A DNA stretch of 11,124 nt from an uncultured Geobacteraceae bacterium (GCA_903879825.1 CAIRND010000286.1:1-11124); one strand, 5' to 3'; shown: positions 1-7,810, counted from the first letter of the stretch. Notes: generated by a model from the letters alone, not told the origin. Translations and numbers: made by a program.

Positions 1-658
1 TGGCAATTCCGGTCAGATCTACCTTTGCATGATGCAATAAGGTCCGCGATACGCTTGAAAAATTAAGCATAGTATCGATGAGTCGGCCCATACGCATGGC
101 GCCTTCCTGTACTTTATGGAGGTATGACTTGCACTCCGCATTGAGACCGCTACCATATACTTCACTTACCAGTTGCACATAGCCGGTGATAACGGTTAAC
201 GGACTTCGCAGATCGTGGGATACGCTGTAGTTAAATGCCTCCAGCTCAATATTGGCAGCTTCAAGTTTGTCACTAAGCTGTTTGACATACAGAAGCCTTT
301 TTATTCGGGCCAACACCTCGGCGTGGTCAAACGGCTTTGAAATAAAATCTTCCGCGCCCGCCTCGATTCCCTTGATGCGATTATCTTTGTCTGAATAGGA
401 GGTAATCATCACCACCGGGATGTTTCGATAACGCTCATCGGATTTGATGGAGCGGCAGACCTCAAAGCCATCCATTCCGGGCATCATTACATCCAGGAGG
501 CAGAGATCGATCCGTCCCGCACTAATTTCAGCCAGGGCTTCCTGACCATTGGCAGCTACCACGACATCATAGTCGCGGGGAAGCAAAATTGCCTGCAACA
601 GGCTGATATTGAGGGGTTCATCGTCCACACAGAGGATTCTCGGCATACGGTGATTCAT
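1..658 (-). CDS. Response regulator-histidine kinase (REC-HisKA...), C-terminus cut by window edge
   Basis: The 219 visible residues begin with a receiver domain (about 5-125). It has the acidic pair D12-D13, phospho-acceptor D56 in LLDVMMPGMDG, switch residue T86 and conserved K108 in SKPF. A short helical linker (about 125-142) leads to a HisKA dimerisation domain with H148 in the SVSHDLRSPL motif, the style seen in phytochrome-like (Cph1-type) kinases. The HATPase domain should lie beyond the left edge. There is no signal peptide or membrane span, so it should be cytosolic. The ATG at 658 is preferred because a G-rich ribosome-binding site (GGGGGGA) lies 8 nt upstream; an in-frame ATG at 646 has none. 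It follows the 722-2140 kinase after 63 nt and is probably co-transcribed. Its HisKA motif differs from that kinase (SVSHDLRSPL against NMSHELRTPL), so it is not a tandem duplicate. It is likely an output or branch component of the chemosensory operon; that role is inferred from position. Confidence 0.9.
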   Translation of the reverse strand, partial: MNHRMPRILCVDDEPLNISLLQAILLPRDYDVVVAANGQEALAEISAGRIDLCLLDVMMPGMDGFEVCRSIKSDERYRNIPVVMITSYSDKDNRIKGIEAGAEDFISKPFDHAEVLARIKRLLYVKQLSDKLEAANIELEAFNYSVSHDLRSPLTVITGYVQLVSEVYGSGLNAECKSYLHKVQEGAMRMGRLIDTMLNFSSVSRTLLHHAKVDLTGIA

Positions 659-666
659 AATTATTT

Positions 667-672
667 CCCCCC
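667..672 (-). promoter_or_regulatory. Ribosome-binding site deciding the start of the left-edge kinase
   Basis: Six consecutive G on the minus strand lie 8 nt before the ATG at 658. No comparable purine run precedes the alternative in-frame ATG at 646, so this favours the longer start. The run is G-only rather than AGGAGG, so it is a somewhat unusual Shine-Dalgarno sequence. Confidence 0.5.
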
Positions 673-721
673 ATCCTGTAGCGTGTCTTCGATCTTTTCG
701 CCGGTCATTGAAAGCAACCCA

Positions 722-2140
722 TCAGGCAGGTAGATCGGAGTTTTCGCTGATAGCCGTCTGCGTTTGTGGAATGGTGAAACGGAACCTGCTTCCCGCGCCG
801 AAGCTGCTTTCGACCCAGATCCGGCCACCATGCAGCTCCACTAACTTCCTGGCGAGTGCCAGGCCGAGGCCGGTGCCTTTATATTCTTTAGTATAAGCCG
901 ACTCCAATTGGGTAAACGTACTGAATAGCTTGGAAATATCCTCTTCCCTGATCCCTATGCCGGTGTCCGCTATGGTGATTTCGATAAAATTGCCGTCGAT
1001 CACTGCACTCATGTTCACACAGCCACCCGACGGAGTGAACTTGACCCCATTAGATACCAGGTTATACATGATCTGTTTCAGCTTCCTCTGGTCTGCCACA
1101 ATACGTACATCCGCTTCCGGAGAAATATCGATGTGCATTTCGACCCCATTCTTCTGGGCTTCTTCGCTGAGCATTACCAATGAAGCATCCAGAACGTCCC
1201 GCAGCAAAAAAGAGCTCACATCAAGCCCCATCTTGCCAGACTCTACCCGGGAGAGGTCGAGTACATCATTGATCAGCGAGAGCAGGTGATTACCGCTCGC
1301 ATAAATATGTTCTATATAGGTGCGTTGTTTTTCATTGATCGACCCAAACAGTCCGTCAAGCATCACCTCTGAAAAACCGATTACCGAATTAAGTGGAGTT
1401 CGCAGTTCGTGACTCATATTGGCGAGAAAATCTGACTTGGCCCGACTGGCTTCCTCTGCCTGGCACTTTGCCTCTATTGCTAATTCCTGCTGCTGCTCAA
1501 GCTTGGCGTTCAGACATTGCAACTCCTGGTTCTTAGCCACCAGATCCGCCATACTCTCTTCCAGTTGCCCGTTCATTATGGACAGTTTTTCTGAGGCAGC
1601 GGCCAGATCCTGGTTGCTCTGAAAGGCCGTTTCGTAGGTAGAGAGCAGCAGGTTGAGCAGCTGCAACCGATCTGAGTTGATGAAATATTTTTTTCCCCGA
1701 AAGAATATCTCCAGCCCGATTCGCACTCCTTGCTCCGTTTTTAAATTACGGTTGGCCAGGATGTGCTGGATTCGCGAGAGAAGAAAGATCTCGCTGAAAG
1801 GTTTCATTATAAAATAGTCGGCGCCGCACTCCAGACCCATAATTACGTCCTCAGGGTTAGAGAGAGAGGTGAGCAGGATCACGGGGATGTCACGTAATTC
1901 CATGTTTTCATTGATGTGGCTGCACAGCGTGTACCCATCCATCCCCGGCATGACTATGTCAGAAATCACTGCCAGTGGTTTCTCGCCTTCAAGCAGCACC
2001 AGCGCATCGTGTCCGTTGCCGGCCGCCACCACTCGAAAGTTATTTTTTTCAAGTACATGCCGGAGCATTTCCCGTTGTGTGGGGCTGTCTTCGACGATGA
2101 GTATCAGAGGTGACAACTCAATTATCTGTGTGCTGGTCAT
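722..2140 (-). CDS. Receiver-histidine kinase hybrid (REC-linker-coiled coil-HisKA-HATPase)
   Basis: This is a 472-residue soluble hybrid kinase. The receiver (about 12-130) has the acidic pair E17-D18, phospho-acceptor D61 in ISDIVMPGMDG, T91 and K113 in MKPF. A segment at about 138-170, around FFRGKKYFINSDR, links to a likely coiled coil (about 170-238). HisKA has H244 in NMSHELRTPL. The HATPase has N-box N360/N364, G1 box DTGIGI (392-397) and G2 box GTGLGL (422-427). All catalytic residues look intact. With the receiver first, it probably takes phosphate from the upstream CheA or another kinase and adjusts its own kinase output accordingly (inferred). It occupies the position beside cheB where Wsp operons carry the diguanylate cyclase WspR. 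It is separated from cheB by 210 nt containing an inverted repeat. The ATG at 2140 has a GAGGAA sequence about 11 nt upstream. Its HisKA/HATPase half is close to that of the kinase at the right edge of the window. Confidence 0.95.
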   Translation of the reverse strand: MTSTQIIELSPLILIVEDSPTQREMLRHVLEKNNFRVVAAGNGHDALVLLEGEKPLAVISDIVMPGMDGYTLCSHINENMELRDIPVILLTSLSNPEDVIMGLECGADYFIMKPFSEIFLLSRIQHILANRNLKTEQGVRIGLEIFFRGKKYFINSDRLQLLNLLLSTYETAFQSNQDLAAASEKLSIMNGQLEESMADLVAKNQELQCLNAKLEQQQELAIEAKCQAEEASRAKSDFLANMSHELRTPLNSVIGFSEVMLDGLFGSINEKQRTYIEHIYASGNHLLSLINDVLDLSRVESGKMGLDVSSFLLRDVLDASLVMLSEEAQKNGVEMHIDISPEADVRIVADQRKLKQIMYNLVSNGVKFTPSGGCVNMSAVIDGNFIEITIADTGIGIREEDISKLFSTFTQLESAYTKEYKGTGLGLALARKLVELHGGRIWVESSFGAGSRFRFTIPQTQTAISENSDLPA

Positions 2141-2173
2141 GGTTTATGTTTTTCCTCATGGTAAATTTATCTC

Positions 2174-2317
2174 AAAAAAAAGCAGTTTCACGCAACGACG
2201 CAACGACGCAACGGATGAAATCAATAGGTTAAGTCATTTTCCAGGTTCACCCGATTGGTTAATCACTATTTCGTTATAAGTCTTTGCTTTTCGTTGCGTT
2301 CGTTGCGGCGTTGCGTG
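2174..2317 (-). repeat. Octamer-repeat inverted repeat with downstream T-run (possible attenuator)
   Basis: The left arm (2189-2213) contains three tandem octamers: CGCAACGA, CGCAACGA, CGCAACGG. The right arm (2292-2317) is its near-perfect reverse complement, with one mismatch and one extra base over about 25 nt. The loop is 78 nt. On the minus strand, the completed stem is followed 7 nt later by eight T residues (2174-2181), as in an intrinsic terminator, but the very long loop makes efficient termination doubtful. It lies between cheB and the receiver-kinase gene and could lower downstream expression, stabilise the upstream mRNA 3' end, or simply be a dispersed intergenic repeat. The arms are seen directly; the roles are inferred. 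Confidence 0.7.
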
Positions 2318-2350
2318 ATCAAATGCCGGATTTAGGATTATTGTATTTTT

Positions 2351-3409
2351 TCACTCTTTGGTCGTTTTCGTCGCACACAACTGCGTAATAATCCGGGCAA
2401 TTCCTTCCGGTGCCAGAATATAATCTGCGGCATCAATTCTTACCGCCTCTCCCGGCATCCCGAATATAATCGAACTGTCCCTGTCTTGAGCCAGCGTTGC
2501 TGCGCCAGAGTTCCGGAGCTGCTTCAACTCTTCAGCGCCATCTCGCCCCATACCGGTCAACAGCACACCCACTGCAGTGGCGCCGAATGTTTCCGCAACG
2601 GAACGAAAAAGCCTGGCAACAGCCGGACGCAGGCCGTTTTCGGCAGTTTCATTGGAGAGGACAATGCGGCAATCCTTCCCAACCAGCATGTGAAAGCCGT
2701 CCGGGGCGAAATAGGCATGGCCGGGAACGATAGCTTCACCATGAACAGCAACATGGGAGGGAAATCCGGTAGTATCACTGAGCCACGTGACAAAATGGTC
2801 CATAAAACCGACTGCCATATGCTGCACAACCAGCACCGGAACAGACAGATCTTTTGGCAATGCCAGAAATATTTTCCGGAGAACAGCCGGACCTCCGGTT
2901 GACGCGCCGATAGCAACCACGCGGATTTCCTTGCGAGCGACTCCCGCCTCACCGGCAGAAACAGAGGGGACCGGCGCCTCACTACGCAATCGAGGCCATC
3001 GCCGGATAACCTTAATTTCACTCATTGTCTTCACGGTCTTAATTAATTCGGCCGCGTCAGCCTGGTGATCAGGGTGTCCCAATCCCACCGGCTTTCGTAC
3101 GACAGCAAGTGCTCCTGCCTCCATAGCACGAAACAACTTATCAGAATCATTGCTGTTATAATTTCCTGTGATGATTATTATCGGCAGCGGTGTGCTCTCC
3201 ATGATCCGCCGTGTCGTATCGAAGCCGTCCCGTTTCGGCATATAGATATCCATCGTAACCACATCCGGCTTCAGCCGCGTCACGTATTCAAGTGCCATTT
3301 CACCATCCACCGCAACTCCGACCACCTTAATCAGCGGATCGGAGCCAAGGATATGGGCGAGCAATTGCTGTTCAACAGGCGAATCTTCCACAATGAGAAC
3401 CCTGATCAT
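2351..3409 (-). CDS. cheB: Chemotaxis protein-glutamate methylesterase CheB (WspF-like)
   Basis: This 352-residue protein has the standard two-domain CheB layout. The N-terminal receiver (about 1-122) has E8-D9, phospho-acceptor D54 in VTMDIYMPKRDG, T81 and K106 in RKPV. A linker follows (about 123-160). The C-terminal methylesterase domain (about 162-348) has the catalytic triad S170 (GASTGGP), H197 (VVQHM) and D290 (GMGRDGA). It removes methyl groups from receptor glutamates and can deamidate glutamines; phosphorylation of the receiver by the upstream CheA should relieve autoinhibition. It acts at the cytoplasmic face, on the receptor at 5942-7780. The start at 3409 lies 22 nt after the CheA stop and has AAGGAA about 6-7 nt upstream, so the two are very likely co-transcribed. 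In Wsp systems the equivalent WspF is the negative regulator. Length and all key residues are normal. Confidence 0.97.
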   Translation of the reverse strand: MIRVLIVEDSPVEQQLLAHILGSDPLIKVVGVAVDGEMALEYVTRLKPDVVTMDIYMPKRDGFDTTRRIMESTPLPIIIITGNYNSNDSDKLFRAMEAGALAVVRKPVGLGHPDHQADAAELIKTVKTMSEIKVIRRWPRLRSEAPVPSVSAGEAGVARKEIRVVAIGASTGGPAVLRKIFLALPKDLSVPVLVVQHMAVGFMDHFVTWLSDTTGFPSHVAVHGEAIVPGHAYFAPDGFHMLVGKDCRIVLSNETAENGLRPAVARLFRSVAETFGATAVGVLLTGMGRDGAEELKQLRNSGAATLAQDRDSSIIFGMPGEAVRIDAADYILAPEGIARIITQLCATKTTKE

Positions 3410-3431
3410 GTTGTTTCCTTAATGGCTGAGG

Positions 3432-5807
3432 TCAGACAAGTTTTTTCATTACTTCCAGCAGATTGCTCTGGTCGAAACGGCTCTTCACGATGTAGGCATT
3501 TGCCCCGACATCGATCCCGCGTTCCTGGTGTTCCCGCGATGCAAGAGCGGTTACCAGCACCACCGGCACATCTTTCAACACCTTGTCGGCCCGGATTGCG
3601 GCGGTAAGGTCAAAGCCGTTCATACGCGGCATTTCAACATCAGACACGACAATATCGAAGCGGTGATTGGTAAACTTGGTGCCGGCATCAATGCCGTCCA
3701 CTGCCGTCACAACATCATAACCGGCAGACTCCAGGATATTTTTCAGGAGCGTTCTGGTGGTAATGGAATCGTCCACAACCAGAACCAGGTTCCTTCGGGC
3801 CGGACTGTCACCAGTCGTGTTGTCTCCTCCGCGCAGTGAAGAGAAATCAGCCATTCTGATCGCTGATTTCAGAAGATCCGGTACATTGAGAACCGGAGCA
3901 ACCCGGCCATTACCAAGGACTGTTGCGCCGACCACGTTACGAACCCGGGAAAGTTGACGCCCCAACCCCTTGTGCAGCACCTCCAGTTCACTCACGATTT
4001 CATCGACCAGAAAGGCAATTCGTGTGTTCGACACGGAAAGAACCACCATCTGCAGCAGCTCAGACGCTCCTCTTTCAGCTGGTGGCGCGGGAAGTTCTAA
4101 TACAGCGGCAAGACGGGCCAGTGAGACAGGTTCTCCGTCCAGGCTGATCGTCTCCCGGTTCTCCACCGTCTTGACTTCCTCCGCTTTGATCCTCAACACC
4201 CTGGCAACGTGCATGGCCGGCAGCACAAACAGATTTCCGCCCAAGCGGACAAGAATACCGCGAAATGTAGCAACGGTTAGCGGGAGCACAATACGGAAAG
4301 TGGTTCCTGAATCGGGCGCCGTCTCAACCGTGACAGTCCCCCCCATTTTCTCCACCTTTTCCCGGACAATAGCCAGGCCCAACCCACGACCGGATATTTC
4401 CGTGATGATCGGACTTGTGGTAACCCCCGACTGGAATACGTGTGCCAGAAGTTCCTGATCGTCAAGCGTTGCAACTTTGTCCCCTTGCACTGTGCCAAGC
4501 TTCAGCACGGCCGACCTGACAGCCTCCAAAGAGATGCCTCCGCCGTCGTCGGCAATAGTCAGCTCCACTTTGTCATCCAGTGGCAATACCGTAATCCTGA
4601 TTGTTCCACCGGCCTGTTTGCCTTTCGCCAGGCGTTCAGCTGAGCTCTCGATTCCATGGTCGATGCAGTTTCGCACCAGATGCAGCAACGGATCCTTCAG
4701 CTCCTCCAAAATACGCCGGTCGATTTCAATGTCCTCCCCGCGGATCTCTAACTCTATGTTTTTGCCGATGTCCCGCGAAAGATCCCGGACTATCTTGGGC
4801 AGAATTTCCAGAAGGGAGGCGAAGGGGAACATCAACACCTGTTTCATATCATCAAGCAGATTGTTTACCATGCCGCCCAAGACCCGGCTATCACGCTCGG
4901 TTGACGTAGTTTCAACCTTTAGCCGTGCTTCAAGAGACATAATAGCGTCACTGTTCCAATCCATAAAATCCAGCACCCGTGTCAAAGAACGCTGCAACTC
5001 CAAGGTATCACTGTTTTGTCCGCATGCTTCACCGCGCGTACCGGTCCTTTTAAGTTCCTGCAGCACGGGTTGAAATCTGACCCATTCCTTTTTCCACGCA
5101 CCGAAAGCCGCACTGGCCGATCGCATATCGAGGACACGTTGGGATGATGCAAATTTGGCGGCGAGCAGATCTTCCGCCTGCAACAGCACGGATGTCAGCC
5201 TGTCAGTAGATACCCTGACCGTATCGGGCATGGCCGGGTGTGGAGCGACGTTCTGCTCTCCGTAAGCTGAATGATGGGGGATCGTGCCTTGCTCTTGAAT
5301 CGGAGTATCGAAGGATGTCGGCAGCGGAACGACATTTTCTTGCAGTCCGGCTTCAACGTCTGTCAACGTATCCGGAACTTCGACAGCCATTTTCAGCCTC
5401 ATCACCTCCTCAAGTCGCCTGACAAGCTGCCGCTGCAAAGCTTTGTTCTTATGCGTTCGTCCAGCGCCGACATCGGCCAGAGCAAGGGCGAGAGAATCCA
5501 GCACCTCCTGGAGAAGATCGAAAATTAGTGCCGATGTCGGCAGCGCATTTTTTTTCAGGGCGGCGAAGATCCCCTCCAGCCCCTGGCACAGCGATTCTAT
5601 CTCAACCTGATTGACTGCGCGGGCCGCACCTTTGAGGCTGTGAGCCTCACGGAAGATAATCTCGACAAGTTCTGCACGTTCCTCAGCCGAGTCCTCTTTT
5701 TTCTCCAGACGGAGCAGTCCCGCACACATCCCCTGCAAATGTTCCTGCGCCTCGATCTTGAAAGTGACAAGGAGTCTCTTCAAAAATGCGGCTTCCTTGT
5801 CAGTCAC
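3432..5807 (-). CDS. cheA: Hybrid chemotaxis histidine kinase CheA with C-terminal receiver (WspE-like)
   Basis: The protein is 791 residues. Domains in order: Hpt (about 5-115) with phospho-acceptor H56 in REAHSLKGAAR; a poorly conserved linker and dimerisation region (about 140-330) with no clear CheY-binding P2 domain; HATPase (about 360-510) with N-box HLVRNCIDHGIE (376-387), G1 DDGGGI (420-425) and G2 GRGLGL (473-478); a CheW-like P5 domain (about 512-650); and a receiver (about 674-791) with D679/D680, phospho-acceptor D723 in VSDVEMP, T753 and K775. The kinase autophosphorylates on H56 when driven by receptor and CheW. Likely recipients are its own receiver, CheB, and the receivers of the downstream kinases. 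The architecture matches WspE and FrzE-type hybrids. The start is GTG at 5807, supported by AAGGAG 7 nt upstream. A 134-nt gap with a hairpin separates it from the receptor gene. No membrane segment is seen; it should sit in a membrane-associated array. Confidence 0.97.
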   Translation of the reverse strand: MTDKEAAFLKRLLVTFKIEAQEHLQGMCAGLLRLEKKEDSAEERAELVEIIFREAHSLKGAARAVNQVEIESLCQGLEGIFAALKKNALPTSALIFDLLQEVLDSLALALADVGAGRTHKNKALQRQLVRRLEEVMRLKMAVEVPDTLTDVEAGLQENVVPLPTSFDTPIQEQGTIPHHSAYGEQNVAPHPAMPDTVRVSTDRLTSVLLQAEDLLAAKFASSQRVLDMRSASAAFGAWKKEWVRFQPVLQELKRTGTRGEACGQNSDTLELQRSLTRVLDFMDWNSDAIMSLEARLKVETTSTERDSRVLGGMVNNLLDDMKQVLMFPFASLLEILPKIVRDLSRDIGKNIELEIRGEDIEIDRRILEELKDPLLHLVRNCIDHGIESSAERLAKGKQAGGTIRITVLPLDDKVELTIADDGGGISLEAVRSAVLKLGTVQGDKVATLDDQELLAHVFQSGVTTSPIITEISGRGLGLAIVREKVEKMGGTVTVETAPDSGTTFRIVLPLTVATFRGILVRLGGNLFVLPAMHVARVLRIKAEEVKTVENRETISLDGEPVSLARLAAVLELPAPPAERGASELLQMVVLSVSNTRIAFLVDEIVSELEVLHKGLGRQLSRVRNVVGATVLGNGRVAPVLNVPDLLKSAIRMADFSSLRGGDNTTGDSPARRNLVLVVDDSITTRTLLKNILESAGYDVVTAVDGIDAGTKFTNHRFDIVVSDVEMPRMNGFDLTAAIRADKVLKDVPVVLVTALASREHQERGIDVGANAYIVKSRFDQSNLLEVMKKLV

Positions 5808-5814
5808 GTCAGTT

Positions 5815-5820
5815 CTCCTT
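5815..5820 (-). promoter_or_regulatory. Strong ribosome-binding site fixing the GTG start of cheA
   Basis: AAGGAG on the minus strand, 7 nt before the GTG at 5807. The spacing and perfect match make GTG the likely start, giving a full-length Hpt domain. Confidence 0.75.
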
Positions 5821-5914
5821 TTTCATTCAAATTCGCGGATTTTCCACCATCCCGGACAAACCGGAATCAAGCAAAATAAAATAATAGACAATTGAACGCG
5901 GATGACGCGGCACT

Positions 5915-5942
5915 GTGGGGGCAATTCGTGAATTGCCCCTAC
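5915..5942 (-). repeat. Short palindrome at the receptor gene stop codon
   Basis: Arms 5915-5926 and 5931-5942 pair around a 4-nt loop with one G-T wobble; the core arm is GGGGCAATT. The outermost base belongs to the TAG stop codon (5942-5944) of the receptor gene, so the hairpin begins exactly where translation ends. No T-run follows on either strand, so a classical intrinsic terminator is not supported. It could be an mRNA 3'-end stabiliser between receptor and cheA, or a dispersed REP-like palindrome. The neighbouring sequence has two short GCGGATGACGCGG-like units (about 5897-5910), also repeat-like. Confidence 0.65.
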
Positions 5943-7780
5943 TAGACCTTATACCGCCCGACGACGTCCTTCAGCTTCTGCCCCAGATCATGTAATCCCC
6001 GAACCGTAGTCTCCACCTGTTTCATGCCGGTCAGGTTCTGTTCGCCGGCCTTGCAAATACTCTCCATCGCAAGCGCAACCTGATCCATACCGGCCAACTG
6101 TTGATGACTGGATGCCGCAATCTGGATTGCAGCCTGAGCCGATTCGTCAATACTCGCGCTCATCTGGCGGATCGCCTCGCTCGCCTCCTTCGACTGCCTT
6201 ACTCCGTCTTCAACGGCCTTGTTCCCCTGCTCGGTCGCAAACACTGCAGCATTGGTCGCCTTCTGAATGTCGTTTAAGATGGCCCGCACCTGTACGGTTG
6301 CCTCTTTGGACTGTGCCGCCAGACTCTTCACCTCTTGAGCCACCACAGCAAAACCCTTGCCCTGTTCACCGGCCTTGGCTGCCTCAATAGCGGCGTTGAC
6401 CGCAAGTATGTTTGACTGTTCGGCAAGATCGTTGACCGTCGCGATAATATCGCCGATTGTCTGACTTTGTTCGGACAACCGCACAACGCTCTCGGCTATG
6501 GATTCCACCTGTTTCTGAATCCGTCCCATGCCGGCAATAGATTCCTCTGCCGATTTCCAGCCAGTTTGAGCAATTTGTACCGTTTTCTGGGCGATATCCG
6601 CAACGGTGCGCGCTTTCTGGCTCGACACCATGGCGGCCTGCTTGACCTCTTCCACCGTGCTGGTCGTCTCGCTCACTGCCGCTGCCGTCTCTGTCGCACC
6701 CGATGTCACCTGATTGGTGGAGGCCATAATTTCACTGGATGAAGACGCCAGAACATTAACCCCCTCAATAAGTTCTTTGATTACCTCCCTCAGACTCCCC
6801 CCCATGGAGGCCAGAGAGTTGCCCATCACATCCTTGTCAGATTGTGGAATTACCGCCACCGATAGATTTCCGGCAGCTATCTGGCGTGCGACCTCCGCCG
6901 AACTATTAAGGCTGACGACCATTTGTGCCAGGGCATTTCCCATCACATCCTGCTTCGATTGCGGTGTTACCGTAACGGAAACGTCTCCTGCGGCAATCTG
7001 CCCTGCTATCTCTGCCATTGTACTTAATGAGTTTCCCATTCGGATGAATGTCTGAGCAAGGACTCCAATCTCATCGTTCCTTTTACTGGTCATAACACGA
7101 ATATTCAGGTCTCCGGCGGCAATCAGTTCTGCTGAAACAGTGATATCCCTGAGTGGCTGTACAATATTTCTGACTATAAAAAAGCTTATGGTCGCCAGAA
7201 AGATGATGGAAATGGGAATACCAAAAACAATTAATGCGATGGTGGTTCGGTAACTTGCTTTCGATTCCTTATCCCGCTGCTGCAACAGCATAGTTTCTTC
7301 ACTCTCCAATTCGGCCATCACTTTACGAATATCATCCATGTCTTTCTTCCCTTTGGCAACGACCGGGAGGGCAGCTTCCAAACTTTTGGTTGTTCGCAGA
7401 TGGATGCCTTCCCTGAGTTGAGAAAGTCTATCGGCAATCAAAGGTTCTAGCAGGTCAATCCTGCGCTGTTGCGCGACATTATCGGCCGTCAGCTTTCGCA
7501 GCTGTTTCACTTCCTGGTCAATCGTCTTGTGGGTAGCATTATAGAGTTCCAAATAGGCATTTTCACCGGTAATAAGGTACCCTCGCTGGCTGGTTTCCGA
7601 ATCTTTAAGAGCAGAAAGCACATCATCCAGATTGCTCAGAACCACATGGGAATGACTGACCAGATCCGCATTCCTGATCAGGCCGGTTGTACTCTGATAG
7701 GTCACAATTCCGACGATGACAAGGATAACAAGCGCCATACCAAAACCACCGCCAATTTTCGTTCCCACTGTCCATTTCAT
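5942..7780 (-). CDS. Methyl-accepting chemoreceptor with CHASE3 sensor and tandem HAMP domains
   Basis: The 612-residue receptor has a first membrane helix (about 12-30), an extracytoplasmic helical domain (about 35-172) with CHASE3-like features (SQRGYLITGENAYLELY near 65-80), and a second membrane helix (about 181-204). A canonical HAMP (about 204-255) follows, then two more HAMP-like units repeating at IAAGD/N...DVMGN (about 256-294 and 295-333). The signalling domain (about 341-612) has a conserved hairpin tip at about 455-482 (NAAIEAAKAGEQGKGFAVVA), which binds CheW and CheA. No C-terminal CheR-docking pentapeptide of the NWETF type is seen. It should span the inner membrane and control the CheA encoded next. 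The ligand is not predictable from sequence; CHASE3 is a common sensor of unknown ligand. The ATG at 7780 has AAGGAG 8 nt upstream. The gene is the WspA counterpart but lies after the second cheW, with repeats on both sides. Confidence 0.96.
   Translation of the reverse strand: MKWTVGTKIGGGFGMALVILVIVGIVTYQSTTGLIRNADLVSHSHVVLSNLDDVLSALKDSETSQRGYLITGENAYLELYNATHKTIDQEVKQLRKLTADNVAQQRRIDLLEPLIADRLSQLREGIHLRTTKSLEAALPVVAKGKKDMDDIRKVMAELESEETMLLQQRDKESKASYRTTIALIVFGIPISIIFLATISFFIVRNIVQPLRDITVSAELIAAGDLNIRVMTSKRNDEIGVLAQTFIRMGNSLSTMAEIAGQIAAGDVSVTVTPQSKQDVMGNALAQMVVSLNSSAEVARQIAAGNLSVAVIPQSDKDVMGNSLASMGGSLREVIKELIEGVNVLASSSSEIMASTNQVTSGATETAAAVSETTSTVEEVKQAAMVSSQKARTVADIAQKTVQIAQTGWKSAEESIAGMGRIQKQVESIAESVVRLSEQSQTIGDIIATVNDLAEQSNILAVNAAIEAAKAGEQGKGFAVVAQEVKSLAAQSKEATVQVRAILNDIQKATNAAVFATEQGNKAVEDGVRQSKEASEAIRQMSASIDESAQAAIQIAASSHQQLAGMDQVALAMESICKAGEQNLTGMKQVETTVRGLHDLGQKLKDVVGRYKV
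6782..7015 (-). repeat. Tandem 117-bp in-frame repeat encoding two HAMP-like units
   Basis: Two consecutive 39-codon units (6899-7015 encoding residues 256-294, and 6782-6898 encoding 295-333) are identical at about 24 of 39 residues by eye. Shared elements include QIAAG, PQS and DVMGN. The DNA keeps the period: the same 13-mer, CCCATCACATCCT on the plus strand, occurs at 6822 and 6939, exactly 117 bp apart. The repeat extends the linker between the membrane HAMP and the signalling hairpin. Confidence 0.75.
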
Positions 7781-7810
7781 ATATTATTCTCCTTGTCCTG
7801 CTTAGCGTTT

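Noticed and set aside
661..708. A 15-codon minus-strand open frame (ATG at 708 to TAA at 661) between the two left kinases.
   Set aside because: There is no convincing ribosome-binding site, it is very short, and it covers the Shine-Dalgarno region of the next gene; more likely a chance frame.
1869..2279. Open frame of 136 codons on the plus strand.
   Set aside because: It overlaps the receiver domain of the minus-strand kinase, has a Ser/Arg-rich shadow composition and runs into the intergenic repeat.
2189..2317. CRISPR-like array in the cheB-kinase gap.
   Set aside because: The octamers are contiguous with no spacers and the other copies are inverted, so this is a short tandem/inverted repeat.
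2557..3021. Minus-strand open frame of 154 codons inside cheB in another frame.
   Set aside because: It is nested in the intact methylesterase domain, which carries all catalytic residues in the main frame; no sign of a frameshift.
3065..5073. Several plus-strand open frames of 160-200 codons (for example 3065-3607, 3970-4458, 4477-5073).
   Set aside because: All lie antisense to clear CheB and CheA domains, show no recognisable motif and have low-information composition.
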